Shown: positions 1 through 8,098, counted from the first letter of the stretch. The stretch is 24,592 bases of DNA from JBDUDR01 sp040002845 (GCA_040002845.1 JBDUDR010000027.1:1-24592); one strand, 5' to 3'. Made by a program: numbers and translations. The notes: a model not told the origin generated them from the letters alone.

Positions 1-2
1 AA

Positions 3-1589
3 CGCGGCGGTGTGCCGGGTTTCTCGGCTTCGTTCGTCACCAGCGATCGCAAGGATTCCACGCGCAGCCTGGTCTACCTGTTCCAGGGCGGGCTCGGGCT
101 GCCCGACGAGTCCTACTACCGCGACGACGCGTACGCCGAGATCCGGGACAAGTACGTCGCCACGGCGGCCGACCTGCTTGACCTGGCCGGAGTGGAAGAT
201 CCCCGCGGCGCTGCGCAGCGCGTGATCGCCCTCGAGAGCCGGCTCGCGGATGGGCACTGGGACCGGGTCGCCAGTCGCGATGCCGTCAAGACCTACAACC
301 TGATGGGTCGGGATGCTCTCAGCCAGTTGGCGCCCGATCTCGACTGGGCGTCCTGGATCAGGGGACTTGACGGTGGTCATGCCCTCGATGAGGTAGTCGT
401 CGGTCAACCCGGATTCTTCGAGTCGCTCTCGCGAGCGCTGAGCGAGGTGGCCCTCGACGACTGGAAGGCCTGGCTTCGGTGGAATCTGGTCCGGGCGGGC
501 GCGCCGTACCTGTCCGGCGAGTTCGTGGACGCCCACTTCGAGCTGTATGGCCGGACCCTGTCGGGCGTGCCCGAGCTCAAGGAGCGCTGGAAGCGCGGGG
601 TCGAGATCGCGGAAGCGGCGATGGGGGAGGCGATCGGGCAGATCTACGTCGCGAGACACTTTCCACCGGAGTCGAAGCAACGGATGCTCGAGCTGGTGGA
701 CAACCTGGTCGAGGCATATCGCCGTGACATCGAGCGGCTCGACTGGATGGGACCCCAGACTCGGCAGCGGGCGCTGGAGAAGTTGAGCGCCTTCCGCTCC
801 AAGATCGGATATCCCGACCGCTGGCGCGACTACTCGGCGCTCGAGATCCATCCCGGCGACCTGGTGGGCAACCTCCGGCGCGCCGCTGCCTTCGAGCACG
901 ACCGGCAGCTGGCGAAGGTCGGTCAGCCGATCGACCGGGACGAATGGTTGATGACCCCGCAGACCGTAAACGCGTACTACAACCCTGGCATGAACGAGAT
1001 CGTCTTCCCGGCCGCGATCTTGCAGCCGCCCGCCTTCGATCCCGAGGCGGACGATGCATTCAACTACGGCGGCATCGGAGCGGTCATCGGTCACGAGATC
1101 GGCCATGGGTTCGACGATCAGGGTTCGCGCTACGACGGTGCCGGGAACCTGTCGGACTGGTGGGAGGCCGACGACCGGGAGCGGTTCACCCGGCGGGCTG
1201 ACTCGCTGATCGCGCAGTACGACGCCTTCGAGCCGAGGCTGCTACCGGGACACCACATCAACGGCGCGCTGACCGTTGGGGAGAACATCGGAGATCTGGG
1301 CGGCGTCACCGTCGCTCACCAGGCGTACCTGCTGTCGCTCGTTGGCCACGCCGCGCCTGTGATCGACGACACGACCGGTTCACAGCGGGTCTTCATCGGC
1401 TGGGCGAAGTGCTGGCGAAGCAAGGTGCGTGAGGCCGAGGCGCTGAGGTTGCTCGCGATAGACCCGCATTCGCCGGCAGAGTTTCGCGCCAACGTCGTAC
1501 GCAACCTGACCGAGTTCTATGACGCCTTCGACGTGAGCGAGGGTGATGGCCTCTGGCTGGCTCCGGACGATCGGGTGCGCATCTGGTGA
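3..1589 (+). CDS. M13 family zinc metallopeptidase (neprilysin/PepO-like), 5' partial
   Basis: Zinc endopeptidase of the M13 family, which cleaves peptides. The reading frame is open to the left window edge and the visible protein begins inside the conserved 'QGGLGLPDESYY' region, so the N-terminal part (normally about 100-150 residues) lies outside. Numbering from the codon at position 12: substrate-binding NAYYNP at 320-325, zinc motif HEIGH at 361-365, third zinc ligand E424 in ENIGDLGG, and the H486/R492 pair equivalent to the family's transition-state His and substrate-binding Arg. The C-terminus (DRVRIW) is a typical bacterial M13 end. All catalytic residues are present, so the enzyme should be active. 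Bacterial members may be cytosolic or membrane-anchored; the missing N-terminus prevents a call. It converges on the TetR gene with a gap of five bases. Confidence 0.95.
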   Translation, partial: RGGVPGFSASFVTSDRKDSTRSLVYLFQGGLGLPDESYYRDDAYAEIRDKYVATAADLLDLAGVEDPRGAAQRVIALESRLADGHWDRVASRDAVKTYNLMGRDALSQLAPDLDWASWIRGLDGGHALDEVVVGQPGFFESLSRALSEVALDDWKAWLRWNLVRAGAPYLSGEFVDAHFELYGRTLSGVPELKERWKRGVEIAEAAMGEAIGQIYVARHFPPESKQRMLELVDNLVEAYRRDIERLDWMGPQTRQRALEKLSAFRSKIGYPDRWRDYSALEIHPGDLVGNLRRAAAFEHDRQLAKVGQPIDRDEWLMTPQTVNAYYNPGMNEIVFPAAILQPPAFDPEADDAFNYGGIGAVIGHEIGHGFDDQGSRYDGAGNLSDWWEADDRERFTRRADSLIAQYDAFEPRLLPGHHINGALTVGENIGDLGGVTVAHQAYLLSLVGHAAPVIDDTTGSQRVFIGWAKCWRSKVREAEALRLLAIDPHSPAEFRANVVRNLTEFYDAFDVSEGDGLWLAPDDRVRIW

Positions 1590-1594
1590 GCGCA

Positions 1595-2158
1595 TCAGTT
1601 TGGCCCGGGTGACAGCAGGGCAGCCATCGCCATCCGTTCGAGCAACACATGCATGGTCGGCTGGTCGATCCGTGCGCTGTGCGGGGTGGAGTTGAGCAGC
1701 CCGAAGGCCGCGTGAACACTCGCCAACGCGATTGGCTCGTCGAGGTCGGGGCGGGCTGCCATCAACGCTTCGACCCACTCCTCGACGTACCTGCCCTGCA
1801 GCTTGCGTACGTGCTCACGGGCCTGCGGTGACAGCGCGGCCCAGTCGCGCAGCTGCACGGTGATGAGCTCGGGGTTCCCGAGCGCGAACTCGATGTGCCA
1901 GCCCACCAGCGCCTCGAGCGCCTGTCGCGGGGACTGTGCCGATGCCACCCGAGCCCGGCCCTCGCCGAGCAACCGCTCGCTGATGTCGACCAGCATCTCG
2001 GCCAACATGGCCTCCTTGCTGGCGAAATGCCGGTACAGCGCCGGTCCCGAGACTCCGACCGCGGCGCCCAGCTCATCCACGGAGACGGCATGGAATCCGC
2101 GATCCGCGAACATCTGGGCAGCCGTGGCCAGGATCTGATCACGCCGCCCGACAGCCAT
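1595..2158 (-). CDS. TetR/AcrR family transcriptional repressor, probable regulator of the leucine-catabolic operon
   Basis: 187-residue one-component repressor. The N-terminal helix-turn-helix occupies about residues 6-52 (DQILATAAQMFADRGF ... VSGPALYRHFASKEAML), followed by a helical ligand-binding domain that is variable in this family. The ATG at 2158 is preceded by a -10-like TAGGCT seven bases away and by no Shine-Dalgarno sequence, which suggests a leaderless mRNA. A dyad at 2180-2195 lies just upstream of that -10 and recurs at the carboxylase promoter (3362-3377). This supports autorepression and control of the methylcrotonyl-CoA carboxylase operon. Comparable TetR genes lie beside accD1/accA1 in mycobacteria (Rv2506/BkaR). 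The inducer is inferred to be an acyl-CoA or keto-acid of branched-chain catabolism; nothing in the sequence proves it. Confidence 0.9.
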   Translation of the reverse strand: MAVGRRDQILATAAQMFADRGFHAVSVDELGAAVGVSGPALYRHFASKEAMLAEMLVDISERLLGEGRARVASAQSPRQALEALVGWHIEFALGNPELITVQLRDWAALSPQAREHVRKLQGRYVEEWVEALMAARPDLDEPIALASVHAAFGLLNSTPHSARIDQPTMHVLLERMAMAALLSPGPN

Positions 2159-2165
2159 GGTCGGT

Positions 2166-2195
2166 AGCCTAGACGCCGAGTTAACGCTGACTAAC
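2166..2195 (-). promoter_or_regulatory. TetR gene promoter with overlapping operator dyad (site 1)
   Basis: On the minus strand, TAGGCT (2171 to 2166) is a good -10 hexamer seven bases before the TetR ATG. The 16-bp element GTTAACGCTGACTAAC (plus strand, 2180-2195) lies immediately upstream, in the -10/-35 spacer, where a bound repressor would block polymerase. It shares 12 of 16 positions, with identical spacing, with the element at 3362-3377. It could also influence the divergent gene starting at 2331. Confidence 0.6.
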
Positions 2196-2271
2196 CGCCG
2201 AACCGCCCGAGATGCGAGCTATGCGGGGTCTGGAAGTTCCCGCGAGCCACTGCGGAGGGGGCTTCCGAGGC

Positions 2272-2284
2272 GCTAGGGTCTAGC
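2272..2284 (+). promoter_or_regulatory. Candidate -10 within a short perfect dyad upstream of the small membrane protein gene
   Basis: GCTAG-GGT-CTAGC is a perfect 5-bp-arm inverted repeat that contains TAGGGT (2274-2279), an actinobacterial-like -10 hexamer. It lies about 50 bases upstream of the ATG at 2331. No convincing -35 is visible 17 bases further upstream. This is either the promoter of that gene or a small operator. Confidence 0.35.
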
Positions 2285-2330
2285 CCGACGAATCACGGAC
2301 ACCCCGACAAGCACAGATGAGAGGTTCAGC

Positions 2331-2813
2331 ATGGCAGTGGATCTGAACTCGCTGAAGACCAGTGACAAGGGGGTCCTGGGCGCGGCTATCGGCGTCTTCA
2401 TCTTCTCCTTCTTCAGTTCATATGTGACCGTTAGCTTCGGGGGGTTCTCGGCCGGCGCTGATGCCTGGCACGGCTACGCGGTGCTGGCGCTCCTGCTCCT
2501 GTTCGCGGCAGCGGTCATCGTCGCCATCAAGGCCTTCGACCTGGTCGAGCTGCCCGAGATCGGGGTCGGCTGGGCGCTCATCACAACCGCAGGCGCGGCC
2601 TTGGGCGCCTTCTTGCTGATCCTTCGTGCACTGACCTATTCAGGAAGTGGCGTCAGCGTTGGCTGGAGCGGCTACGTGCTGTTCATCCTGGCGATCGCGG
2701 AGACCGTGTTTGCGGCCATGGCCTTCCGCGAGAGCGGCGAGACGACGCCGTGGGCGAACCGTGCATCCGGGTCATCCGGCTCGGGTGCTCCGCCGCCACC
2801 CCCACCCGCCTGA
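2331..2813 (+). CDS. Small four-helix integral membrane protein of unknown function
   Basis: 160 residues. After a short polar N-terminus (MAVDLNSLKTSDKG) there are four hydrophobic segments at about residues 14-36, 46-69, 78-102 and 111-134. A Ser/Gly/Pro-rich tail ends in a run of six prolines. The start ATG is preceded by GAGAGG at 2320-2325, a reasonable ribosome site. I do not recognise a named family with confidence; short actinobacterial membrane proteins with Gly/Pro-rich cytoplasmic tails are common and mostly uncharacterised. It sits between the TetR gene and the lipoprotein gene, on which it converges. A link to leucine catabolism is possible only by position. Confidence 0.8.
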   Translation: MAVDLNSLKTSDKGVLGAAIGVFIFSFFSSYVTVSFGGFSAGADAWHGYAVLALLLLFAAAVIVAIKAFDLVELPEIGVGWALITTAGAALGAFLLILRALTYSGSGVSVGWSGYVLFILAIAETVFAAMAFRESGETTPWANRASGSSGSGAPPPPPPA

Positions 2814-2834
2814 CCGGTCGTTCGGTTGCACGAT

Positions 2835-3305
2835 CTACGTCGGCAACGTGTCCCACAAGGGCTGAAATCCGTCGAGGTCGCCAACCACGTCGAGAACTGG
2901 GTCCTGGCCTGTGCGCACCACGAACGTAGCCCCATTCGGTGAAGCGTTGTGTCCGGGCGGACCAGGTGGGTGGAAACCAGCCACCTCGAACAAGCAGACG
3001 CGGACGACTTCCGCATCTGTCAGGTCGGGGAACCCGCTTTCGGGATGCAAGGCATGCACCTTCTCGCGGTTGGTTAGCCAATCGATGAGCTGTGCTCCGG
3101 TAAGAGTCGCCTCATTGACAACTTTGATGATTTGCTCGTCGTCATCCTTGACAGGTCCCGTGAGCAGTGTGTCGCACGCGGGAGGCGCGGACTCCCCGGG
3201 AACTGCTGCCGTCCCTCGATCCTGGGCAGACGAGACTGAAGCAGTGCCGCAAGCGCTGCAGATAACAATCGACGCTGCCGCGCCCACCCGAGGAAGCCAG
3301 CTCAC
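2835..3305 (-). CDS. Probable secreted lipoprotein, unknown function
   Basis: 156 residues. The N-terminus has a short hydrophobic stretch (VGAAASIVICSAC) ending in a lipobox-like C-S-A-C, with the modifiable Cys at about residue 19, followed by a Ser/Gly/Pro/Ala linker typical of an exported actinobacterial lipoprotein. Two further cysteines (in PACDTL and VRVCLF) could form a disulfide outside the membrane. The rest is mixed alpha/beta and I recognise no family. The GTG start at 3305 fits a leaderless mRNA: TATCCT lies exactly six bases upstream (3317 to 3312, minus strand) and there is no Shine-Dalgarno sequence. The gene is divergent from the carboxylase operon and shares its upstream region. 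Confidence 0.7.
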   Translation of the reverse strand: MSWLPRVGAAASIVICSACGTASVSSAQDRGTAAVPGESAPPACDTLLTGPVKDDDEQIIKVVNEATLTGAQLIDWLTNREKVHALHPESGFPDLTDAEVVRVCLFEVAGFHPPGPPGHNASPNGATFVVRTGQDPVLDVVGDLDGFQPLWDTLPT

Positions 3306-3311
3306 CAGGTC

Positions 3312-3317
3312 AGGATA
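3312..3317 (-). promoter_or_regulatory. -10 element of the lipoprotein gene (leaderless)
   Basis: TATCCT on the minus strand, six bases before the GTG start at 3305. This places the expected transcription start on the start codon. Confidence 0.45.
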
Positions 3318-3349
3318 AGACGTTCTGCGCTCTGACCTCGGCGGAGCGC

Positions 3350-3379
3350 TGGACGCCAGATGTTAACGGGCGCTAACAT
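3350..3379 (+). promoter_or_regulatory. Promoter and operator (site 2) of the methylcrotonyl-CoA carboxylase operon
   Basis: TGGACG (3350-3355) and TAACAT (3374-3379), separated by 18 bases, resemble -35 and -10 boxes. The imperfect palindrome TGTTAACGGGCGCTAACA (3361-3378) covers the spacer and most of the -10. It shares GTTAACG and CTAAC at the same spacing with site 1 upstream of the TetR gene. The expected transcript has a leader of roughly 95 bases before the ATG at 3482. Binding of the TetR protein here is an inference from the matching sites. Confidence 0.6.
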
Positions 3380-3481
3380 CGTAGCTCCGACGACCTTGCG
3401 TCCGCCAACCCGTGCGCTATCGCCCACGAGGTTGCGGACGTAACGGGGAGGACGGAGCAAGACGGGAGGTGCTGATCCGGC

Positions 3482-5026
3482 ATGCGTGAGCTGGTCGAGG
3501 AGCTGCGCGCGAGACTGGCGGTCGTCCGGCAGGGCGGATCGCAGAAGGCGCGCGACCGGCACACCTCCCGGGGCAAGCTGCTGGTACGGGACCGCGTCGA
3601 CCGGCTGCTCGATCCCGGCAGCCCGTTTCTGGAGCTATCACCGCTCGCTGCGACCGGTATGTACGACGACGACGTCCCGGCGGCCGGCCTGGTGACCGGG
3701 GTGGGTCGGATCAGTGGTCGTGAGTGCGTCGTCGTCGCCAACGACGCGACGGTCAAGGGCGGCACCTACTACCCGATCACCGTGAAGAAGCACCTTCGCG
3801 CGCAGGAGATCGCGGGGGCCAACCGGTTGCCGTGCGTCTACCTCGTCGACTCAGGTGGCGCGTTCCTGCCGAGGCAGGACGAGGTCTTCCCCGACCGCGA
3901 CCATTTCGGCCGGATCTTCTTCAACCAGGCCAACCTGTCCGCGCTCGGAATCGCCCAGATCGCAGCAGTGATGGGCTCGTGCACGGCGGGTGGAGCGTAT
4001 GTCCCGGCGATGTCCGACGAGTCCGTCATCGTGAAGGACCAGGGCACGATCTTCCTGGGCGGTCCGCCGCTGGTGAAGGCGGCGACCGGGGAGGTGGTCA
4101 CCGCAGAGGACCTCGGCGGCGGGGACGTCCACGCCAGGCAGTCGGGTGTGGTCGACCACCTCGCCAACGATGACGCCCATGCGCTGGAGATCGTGCGCTC
4201 GATCATGGCCACGTTGCATAGGCCGAGCCTTTCATCGATCCCGCAGATCGCCGTCGAGCAGCCGCGCGAGGATCCGGACACTCTCTATGACGTCGTTCCG
4301 CTCGACTCCCGGACACCGTACGACGTCCGGGAGGTCCTCAGACGGGTCGTTGACGGCAGCCGGCTGCAAGAGTTCAAGGCGCTGTACGGCGAGACGTTGG
4401 TGTGCGGCTTCGCCCGCATCTGGGGCTACCCCATCGGCGTACTCGCCAACAACGGGATCCTGTTCAGTGAGTCGGCGCTCAAGGGCGCGCACTTCATCGA
4501 GCTGTGCAACCAGCGCGGCATCCCGCTGGTGTTCCTGCAGAACATCACAGGTTTCATGGTCGGGCGGGAGTACGAGCGGCGAGGGATCGCCAAGGATGGA
4601 GCGAAGCTCGTCACGGCTGTAGCGTGCTCGGTCGTGCCCAAGTTCACCGTGGTGATCGGCGGGTCGTTCGGTGCCGGAAACTACGGGATGTGCGGGCGGG
4701 CGTACGACCCCCGGTTCTTGTGGATGTGGCCGAACGCACGGATCTCGGTGATGGGCGGCGAACAGGCCGCCTCCGTGCTCGCCACCGTCCGCCGCGACAC
4801 GATCGAGACATCCGGCGAGACGTGGTCGGCTGAGCAGGAGGAGTCCTTCAAGCAGCCGATCCGCGACCAGTACGAGCTGCAGGGTTCCCCTTACTACTCC
4901 ACCGCGAGGTTGTGGGACGACGGCATCATCGATCCCGTGGACACCCGTCGAGTCCTCGGGATGGGCCTGGCCGCGGCCGCTCACGCGCCGATCCCCGAGC
5001 CGTCCTACGGAATCTTCCGGATGTGA
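3482..5026 (+). CDS. accD1: Methylcrotonyl-CoA carboxylase, carboxyltransferase (beta) subunit
   Basis: 514-residue biotin-dependent carboxyltransferase. It moves the carboxyl group from carboxybiotin to 3-methylcrotonyl-CoA in leucine breakdown. Family features typical of the methylcrotonyl rather than propionyl type are DEVFPDRDHFGRIFFNQA, GSCTAGGAYVPAMSDE and GTIFLGGPPLVKAATGE. The N- and C-terminal crotonase-like halves cover about residues 5-240 and 250-510, with oxyanion-type glycines in GGSFGAGNYGMCGRAY. The ATG at 3482 follows an in-frame stop eight bases upstream and a GGGAGG at 3464-3469 (12-base spacing, slightly long). The N-terminus is shorter than usual for the family by roughly 20-25 residues. 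First gene of an operon with the alpha subunit and HMG-CoA lyase, downstream of the dyad promoter at 3350-3379. Confidence 0.93.
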   Translation: MRELVEELRARLAVVRQGGSQKARDRHTSRGKLLVRDRVDRLLDPGSPFLELSPLAATGMYDDDVPAAGLVTGVGRISGRECVVVANDATVKGGTYYPITVKKHLRAQEIAGANRLPCVYLVDSGGAFLPRQDEVFPDRDHFGRIFFNQANLSALGIAQIAAVMGSCTAGGAYVPAMSDESVIVKDQGTIFLGGPPLVKAATGEVVTAEDLGGGDVHARQSGVVDHLANDDAHALEIVRSIMATLHRPSLSSIPQIAVEQPREDPDTLYDVVPLDSRTPYDVREVLRRVVDGSRLQEFKALYGETLVCGFARIWGYPIGVLANNGILFSESALKGAHFIELCNQRGIPLVFLQNITGFMVGREYERRGIAKDGAKLVTAVACSVVPKFTVVIGGSFGAGNYGMCGRAYDPRFLWMWPNARISVMGGEQAASVLATVRRDTIETSGETWSAEQEESFKQPIRDQYELQGSPYYSTARLWDDGIIDPVDTRRVLGMGLAAAAHAPIPEPSYGIFRM

Positions 5027-5054
5027 GCGGATGGGGAGCCCCGGAGCGGCAGAC

Positions 5055-7043
5055 ATGACAGGCGCCCGCGCGATCGGGCAGGGGTTCGGCAGCGTCCTGG
5101 TCGCGAACCGGGGCGAGATCGCTGTCCGCGTCCTCCGGGCCGCCCGCCAGGCGGGCCTGCGCACGGTCGCGGTCTACAGCGACGCGGACCGGTCGGCACC
5201 GCACGTTCGCGAGGCCGACACAGCGGTACGCATCGGTCCGCCGCCGGCAGCGGAGTCGTACCTGTCGATCACCGCCTTGCTCGAGGCGGCACACCGGTCG
5301 GGTGCCGAAGCCGTGCACCCCGGGTACGGGTTCCTCTCCGAACGGGGCCCCTTCGCCCGTGCGGTGACCGACGCCGGTATGACGTTCGTCGGCCCCTCGG
5401 CGGCCGTGCTGGAGCTGATGGGTCGCAAGGACGCAGCTCGTGAGGTGGCGCGCCGCGCCGGCGTACCCGTGGTCCCTTCCTTCGAGCTGTCGGCGACCGA
5501 CGGTCGCCTCCCGACCCTGGTTCCGGCCGACTTCCCGGTCCTGGTCAAGGCGGCTGCCGGTGGTGGCGGAAAGGGGATGCGGGTCGTACGCGACCCGGCA
5601 GCGTTGGACGAGGCGGCCGCGGCCGCTCGGCGCGAAGCCCGGTCCGCGTTCGGTGACGACACAATCTTGCTGGAGCGCTTCATCGAGCGCGGCCGGCACA
5701 TCGAGGTCCAGATCCTGGCCGACGCGCACGGCAACGTCCTGCATCTCTTCGAACGCGACTGCTCGGTTCAGCGGCGTCACCAGAAGGTCGTGGAGGAGGC
5801 GCCCGCGCCGACCATCTCCGAGGGGGTACGCAGCGCCGCAACGGAGGCGGCGGTGCGGCTGGCCCGTGAAGTGGGCTACGTCAACGCGGGGACCGTGGAG
5901 TTCCTGGTCGCCGGTGAGGACGTGTTCTTCCTGGAGATGAACGCCCGGCTGCAGGTCGAGCACCCCGTGACAGAGCTCATCACCGGGGTCGACCTGGTCC
6001 AGATGCAGTTCGCCATCGCGCAGGGACTGCCCCTGGCGTTCGGCCAGGACGATGTGACAGTGGACGGGCACGCCATCGAGGCACGGGTCTATGCCGAGGA
6101 CGCGTTCCACGGCTTCCTGCCGCAAGCCGGCGTCGCGTCCCGGGTGCACTGGCCGGAGCATGCCCGAGTCGACGCCGCGCTCGAGTCCGGGCAGCGGGTG
6201 GAGACGTACTACGACCCCATGCTGGGCAAGATCATCGTGCATGCGCCAAACCGGGAGTCGGCGCGCCGGGCCTTGATGGGCGCGCTCGACGACACCGCGA
6301 TCCTGGGTCTGACCACCAATCTCGGGTTCCTCCGTCAGCTCGCGGACGATCCGGCCTACCGCGCGGCGGAGGTCGACACCGGCTGGCTCGATCGCAACCC
6401 CGGCCACTTTCGCGACGACCCCGACGACCTGGCCGCGTGCATCGGGGCCTGGGCGCTGGCGGGAAAGCGGGTGGCGGCCAGCGGTGACGGCGATGCCCGA
6501 GACCCGTTCGGGGTCGGCGACGGTTGGCGAAGTGCAGGCCCGTCCGCCCCCGTGCTCGTCGAGCTCCGTGCCGGCGACCAGGTTAGGGTGCTCCGAGTCG
6601 ACGAGCCGGCCGGCCGGGTTGCCAGCCAGGAGCAGGACTGGGCTGTGCACGCACTCGTCGAGAGCGACGACTTCTATCGCCTGGAGATCGACGGTGTCGT
6701 CCACGAGGCCTACGTGGAGATCGATGCCCACGGTGTAACGGTCGCGCATCGCGGGCGTACCTCTCGACTCGACAGACCCGACGTGTTCGGACCCACGCGT
6801 GGCATCGCAATCTCCGACGGCATGGTCACCGCGCCGATGCCGGGCACGATCTTGTCGCTGTCGGTGGCACCGGGTCAGGCGGTCAGCACCGGAGACACCC
6901 TCGGTGTGATGGAGGCCATGAAGATGGAGTTGGCGCTCAAAGCACCATTCGACGGCGTGGTGGCGGAGGTCAATGCAACCGAGGGTGAGCAGGTGCCGAT
7001 GGGGGAGACCCTGTTCCGGGTCACCAGCGACCGGTCAGACTGA
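5055..7043 (+). CDS. accA1: Methylcrotonyl-CoA carboxylase, biotin carboxylase/biotin carrier (alpha) subunit
   Basis: 662 residues from the ATG at 5055, chosen because GGAG at 5043-5046 lies eight bases upstream. An in-frame ATG at 5031 would add eight residues but has a poor ribosome site. Biotin carboxylase N-terminal domain (VLVANRGEIAVRVLRAA), ATP-grasp domain with glycine loop GGGGKG (from residue 169, K173) and EMNARLQVEH (294-303), C-terminal biotin carboxylase domain, a linker, then the biotinyl domain with EAMKME, whose Lys at about 623 is the biotinylation site. It carboxylates its own biotin using ATP and bicarbonate and hands the group to the beta subunit encoded just upstream. 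The stop codon lies inside the first copy of a 32-bp direct repeat shared with the next gene's start. Confidence 0.94.
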   Translation: MTGARAIGQGFGSVLVANRGEIAVRVLRAARQAGLRTVAVYSDADRSAPHVREADTAVRIGPPPAAESYLSITALLEAAHRSGAEAVHPGYGFLSERGPFARAVTDAGMTFVGPSAAVLELMGRKDAAREVARRAGVPVVPSFELSATDGRLPTLVPADFPVLVKAAAGGGGKGMRVVRDPAALDEAAAAARREARSAFGDDTILLERFIERGRHIEVQILADAHGNVLHLFERDCSVQRRHQKVVEEAPAPTISEGVRSAATEAAVRLAREVGYVNAGTVEFLVAGEDVFFLEMNARLQVEHPVTELITGVDLVQMQFAIAQGLPLAFGQDDVTVDGHAIEARVYAEDAFHGFLPQAGVASRVHWPEHARVDAALESGQRVETYYDPMLGKIIVHAPNRESARRALMGALDDTAILGLTTNLGFLRQLADDPAYRAAEVDTGWLDRNPGHFRDDPDDLAACIGAWALAGKRVAASGDGDARDPFGVGDGWRSAGPSAPVLVELRAGDQVRVLRVDEPAGRVASQEQDWAVHALVESDDFYRLEIDGVVHEAYVEIDAHGVTVAHRGRTSRLDRPDVFGPTRGIAISDGMVTAPMPGTILSLSVAPGQAVSTGDTLGVMEAMKMELALKAPFDGVVAEVNATEGEQVPMGETLFRVTSDRSD

Positions 7044-7104
7044 GGGCATGCGCCAACCGGCATCAGCACCGCCGACCGGTCAGACTGAGGGCATGCGCCA
7101 ACCG
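7028..7104 (+). repeat. 32-bp direct repeat duplicating the alpha-subunit stop / lyase start junction
   Basis: Positions 7028-7059 and 7073-7104 are identical, separated by a 13-base spacer (period 45 bases, 15 codons). Each copy contains ACTGAGGGCATGCGCC, so the stop codon of the alpha subunit in copy 1 and an in-frame ATG occur twice. The period preserves the lyase frame, giving it two equivalent starts (7048 and 7093). Confidence 0.95.
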
Positions 7105-8022
7105 CAACTGGAGCCGGCCGAAGGCCTGCCCGCGGAGGTGACGATCTACGAGGTCGGCCCCCGCGACGGTCTGCAGAACGAGTCCACGATCGTGCCGTTG
7201 GAGATCAAGGCCGAGTTCATCGCCCGGCTGATCACCGCCGGGCTACCTATCGTGGAAGTCACGAGCTTCGTACATCCACGCTGGGTGCCGCAGCTCGCCG
7301 ACGCCGAGCAGCTGGTCGATCTGATCGACCTCGACGGCCCGACACCGCTGCCGGTGCTGGTGCCCAACGAGCGGGGCCTGGATCGCGCGCTGGAGGCTGG
7401 GGTTGCCCACATAGCCATCTTCGGCAGCGCGACCGAGTCGTTCGCGCAGCGCAACCTCAACCGCAGCCTCGACGAGCAGTTCACGATGTTCGAGCCGACC
7501 GTTGCCCGAGCCCGCGCCGCGGGCATCGATGTCCGCGCGTACGTCTCGATGGCCTTCGGCGACCCCTGGGAAGGCGACGTCTCGGTCGACCAGGTGGCCC
7601 GGGTGGGTCAGCGGTTGTTCGACCTCGGCGCGAGCCAGCTTTCCCTCGGCGACACCATCGGCGTGGCCACCCCAGGTCACGTCACCCGCTTGCTGGACGC
7701 GTTTGACGTCATGGGAATGCCGGTCGATCAGCTCGCCGTCCACTTTCACGACACCTACGGGCAGGCCCTGTCCAACGCGCTCACGGCGATGCGCCACGGC
7801 GTGACGACCATTGACGCGTCCGCCGGTGGGCTTGGGGGTTGCCCGTACGCCGAGAGCGCGACCGGCAACCTCGCCACCGAGGATCTGGTATGGCAGCTGC
7901 ACGGGATGGGGGTCGACACGGGTGTCGACCTGTCCGCCCTGGTCGAGACCAGTGTTTGGATGGCCGAACAGCTCGGCCGGCCCAGCCCATCGCGGGTCGT
8001 GCAGGCGCTCGGCCGTGCGTAG
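7048..8022 (+). CDS. mvaB: Hydroxymethylglutaryl-CoA lyase
   Basis: 324 residues from ATG 7048, or 309 from the duplicated ATG at 7093. It cleaves HMG-CoA to acetoacetate and acetyl-CoA, the last step of leucine degradation. TIM-barrel enzyme of the DRE-metallolyase group: EVGPRDGLQNE near the N-terminus (R39, D40, numbering from 7048), the metal-binding HFHDTYGQA, and the signature GLGGCPYAESATGN with the catalytic-loop Cys at 265. It begins four bases after the alpha-subunit stop, consistent with translational coupling in one mRNA. The first 15 residues are a duplication product and probably dispensable. Isovaleryl-CoA dehydrogenase and methylglutaconyl-CoA hydratase, which would complete the pathway, are not in the window. 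Confidence 0.93.
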   Translation: MRQPASAPPTGQTEGMRQPQLEPAEGLPAEVTIYEVGPRDGLQNESTIVPLEIKAEFIARLITAGLPIVEVTSFVHPRWVPQLADAEQLVDLIDLDGPTPLPVLVPNERGLDRALEAGVAHIAIFGSATESFAQRNLNRSLDEQFTMFEPTVARARAAGIDVRAYVSMAFGDPWEGDVSVDQVARVGQRLFDLGASQLSLGDTIGVATPGHVTRLLDAFDVMGMPVDQLAVHFHDTYGQALSNALTAMRHGVTTIDASAGGLGGCPYAESATGNLATEDLVWQLHGMGVDTGVDLSALVETSVWMAEQLGRPSPSRVVQALGRA

Positions 8023-8098
8023 GTAGCATGTGCCTGGCCCTTGGGAGCCGACACAGCGCCGTACGCACGGCTCTGGAGAGTGGAGGGCGGGCGCACCC

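Noticed and set aside
4926..6749. A 607-residue open frame on the minus strand opposite the alpha subunit gene
   Set aside because: It is the antisense shadow of a certain gene (biotin carboxylase motifs on the plus strand). Long antisense frames are expected at this GC content, and the translation shows no family motif.
7028..7104. The repeated unit as the start of a CRISPR array or a mobile-element footprint
   Set aside because: There are only two copies with one spacer, inside coding sequence and in frame, with no cas or transposase gene. A simple local duplication explains it.
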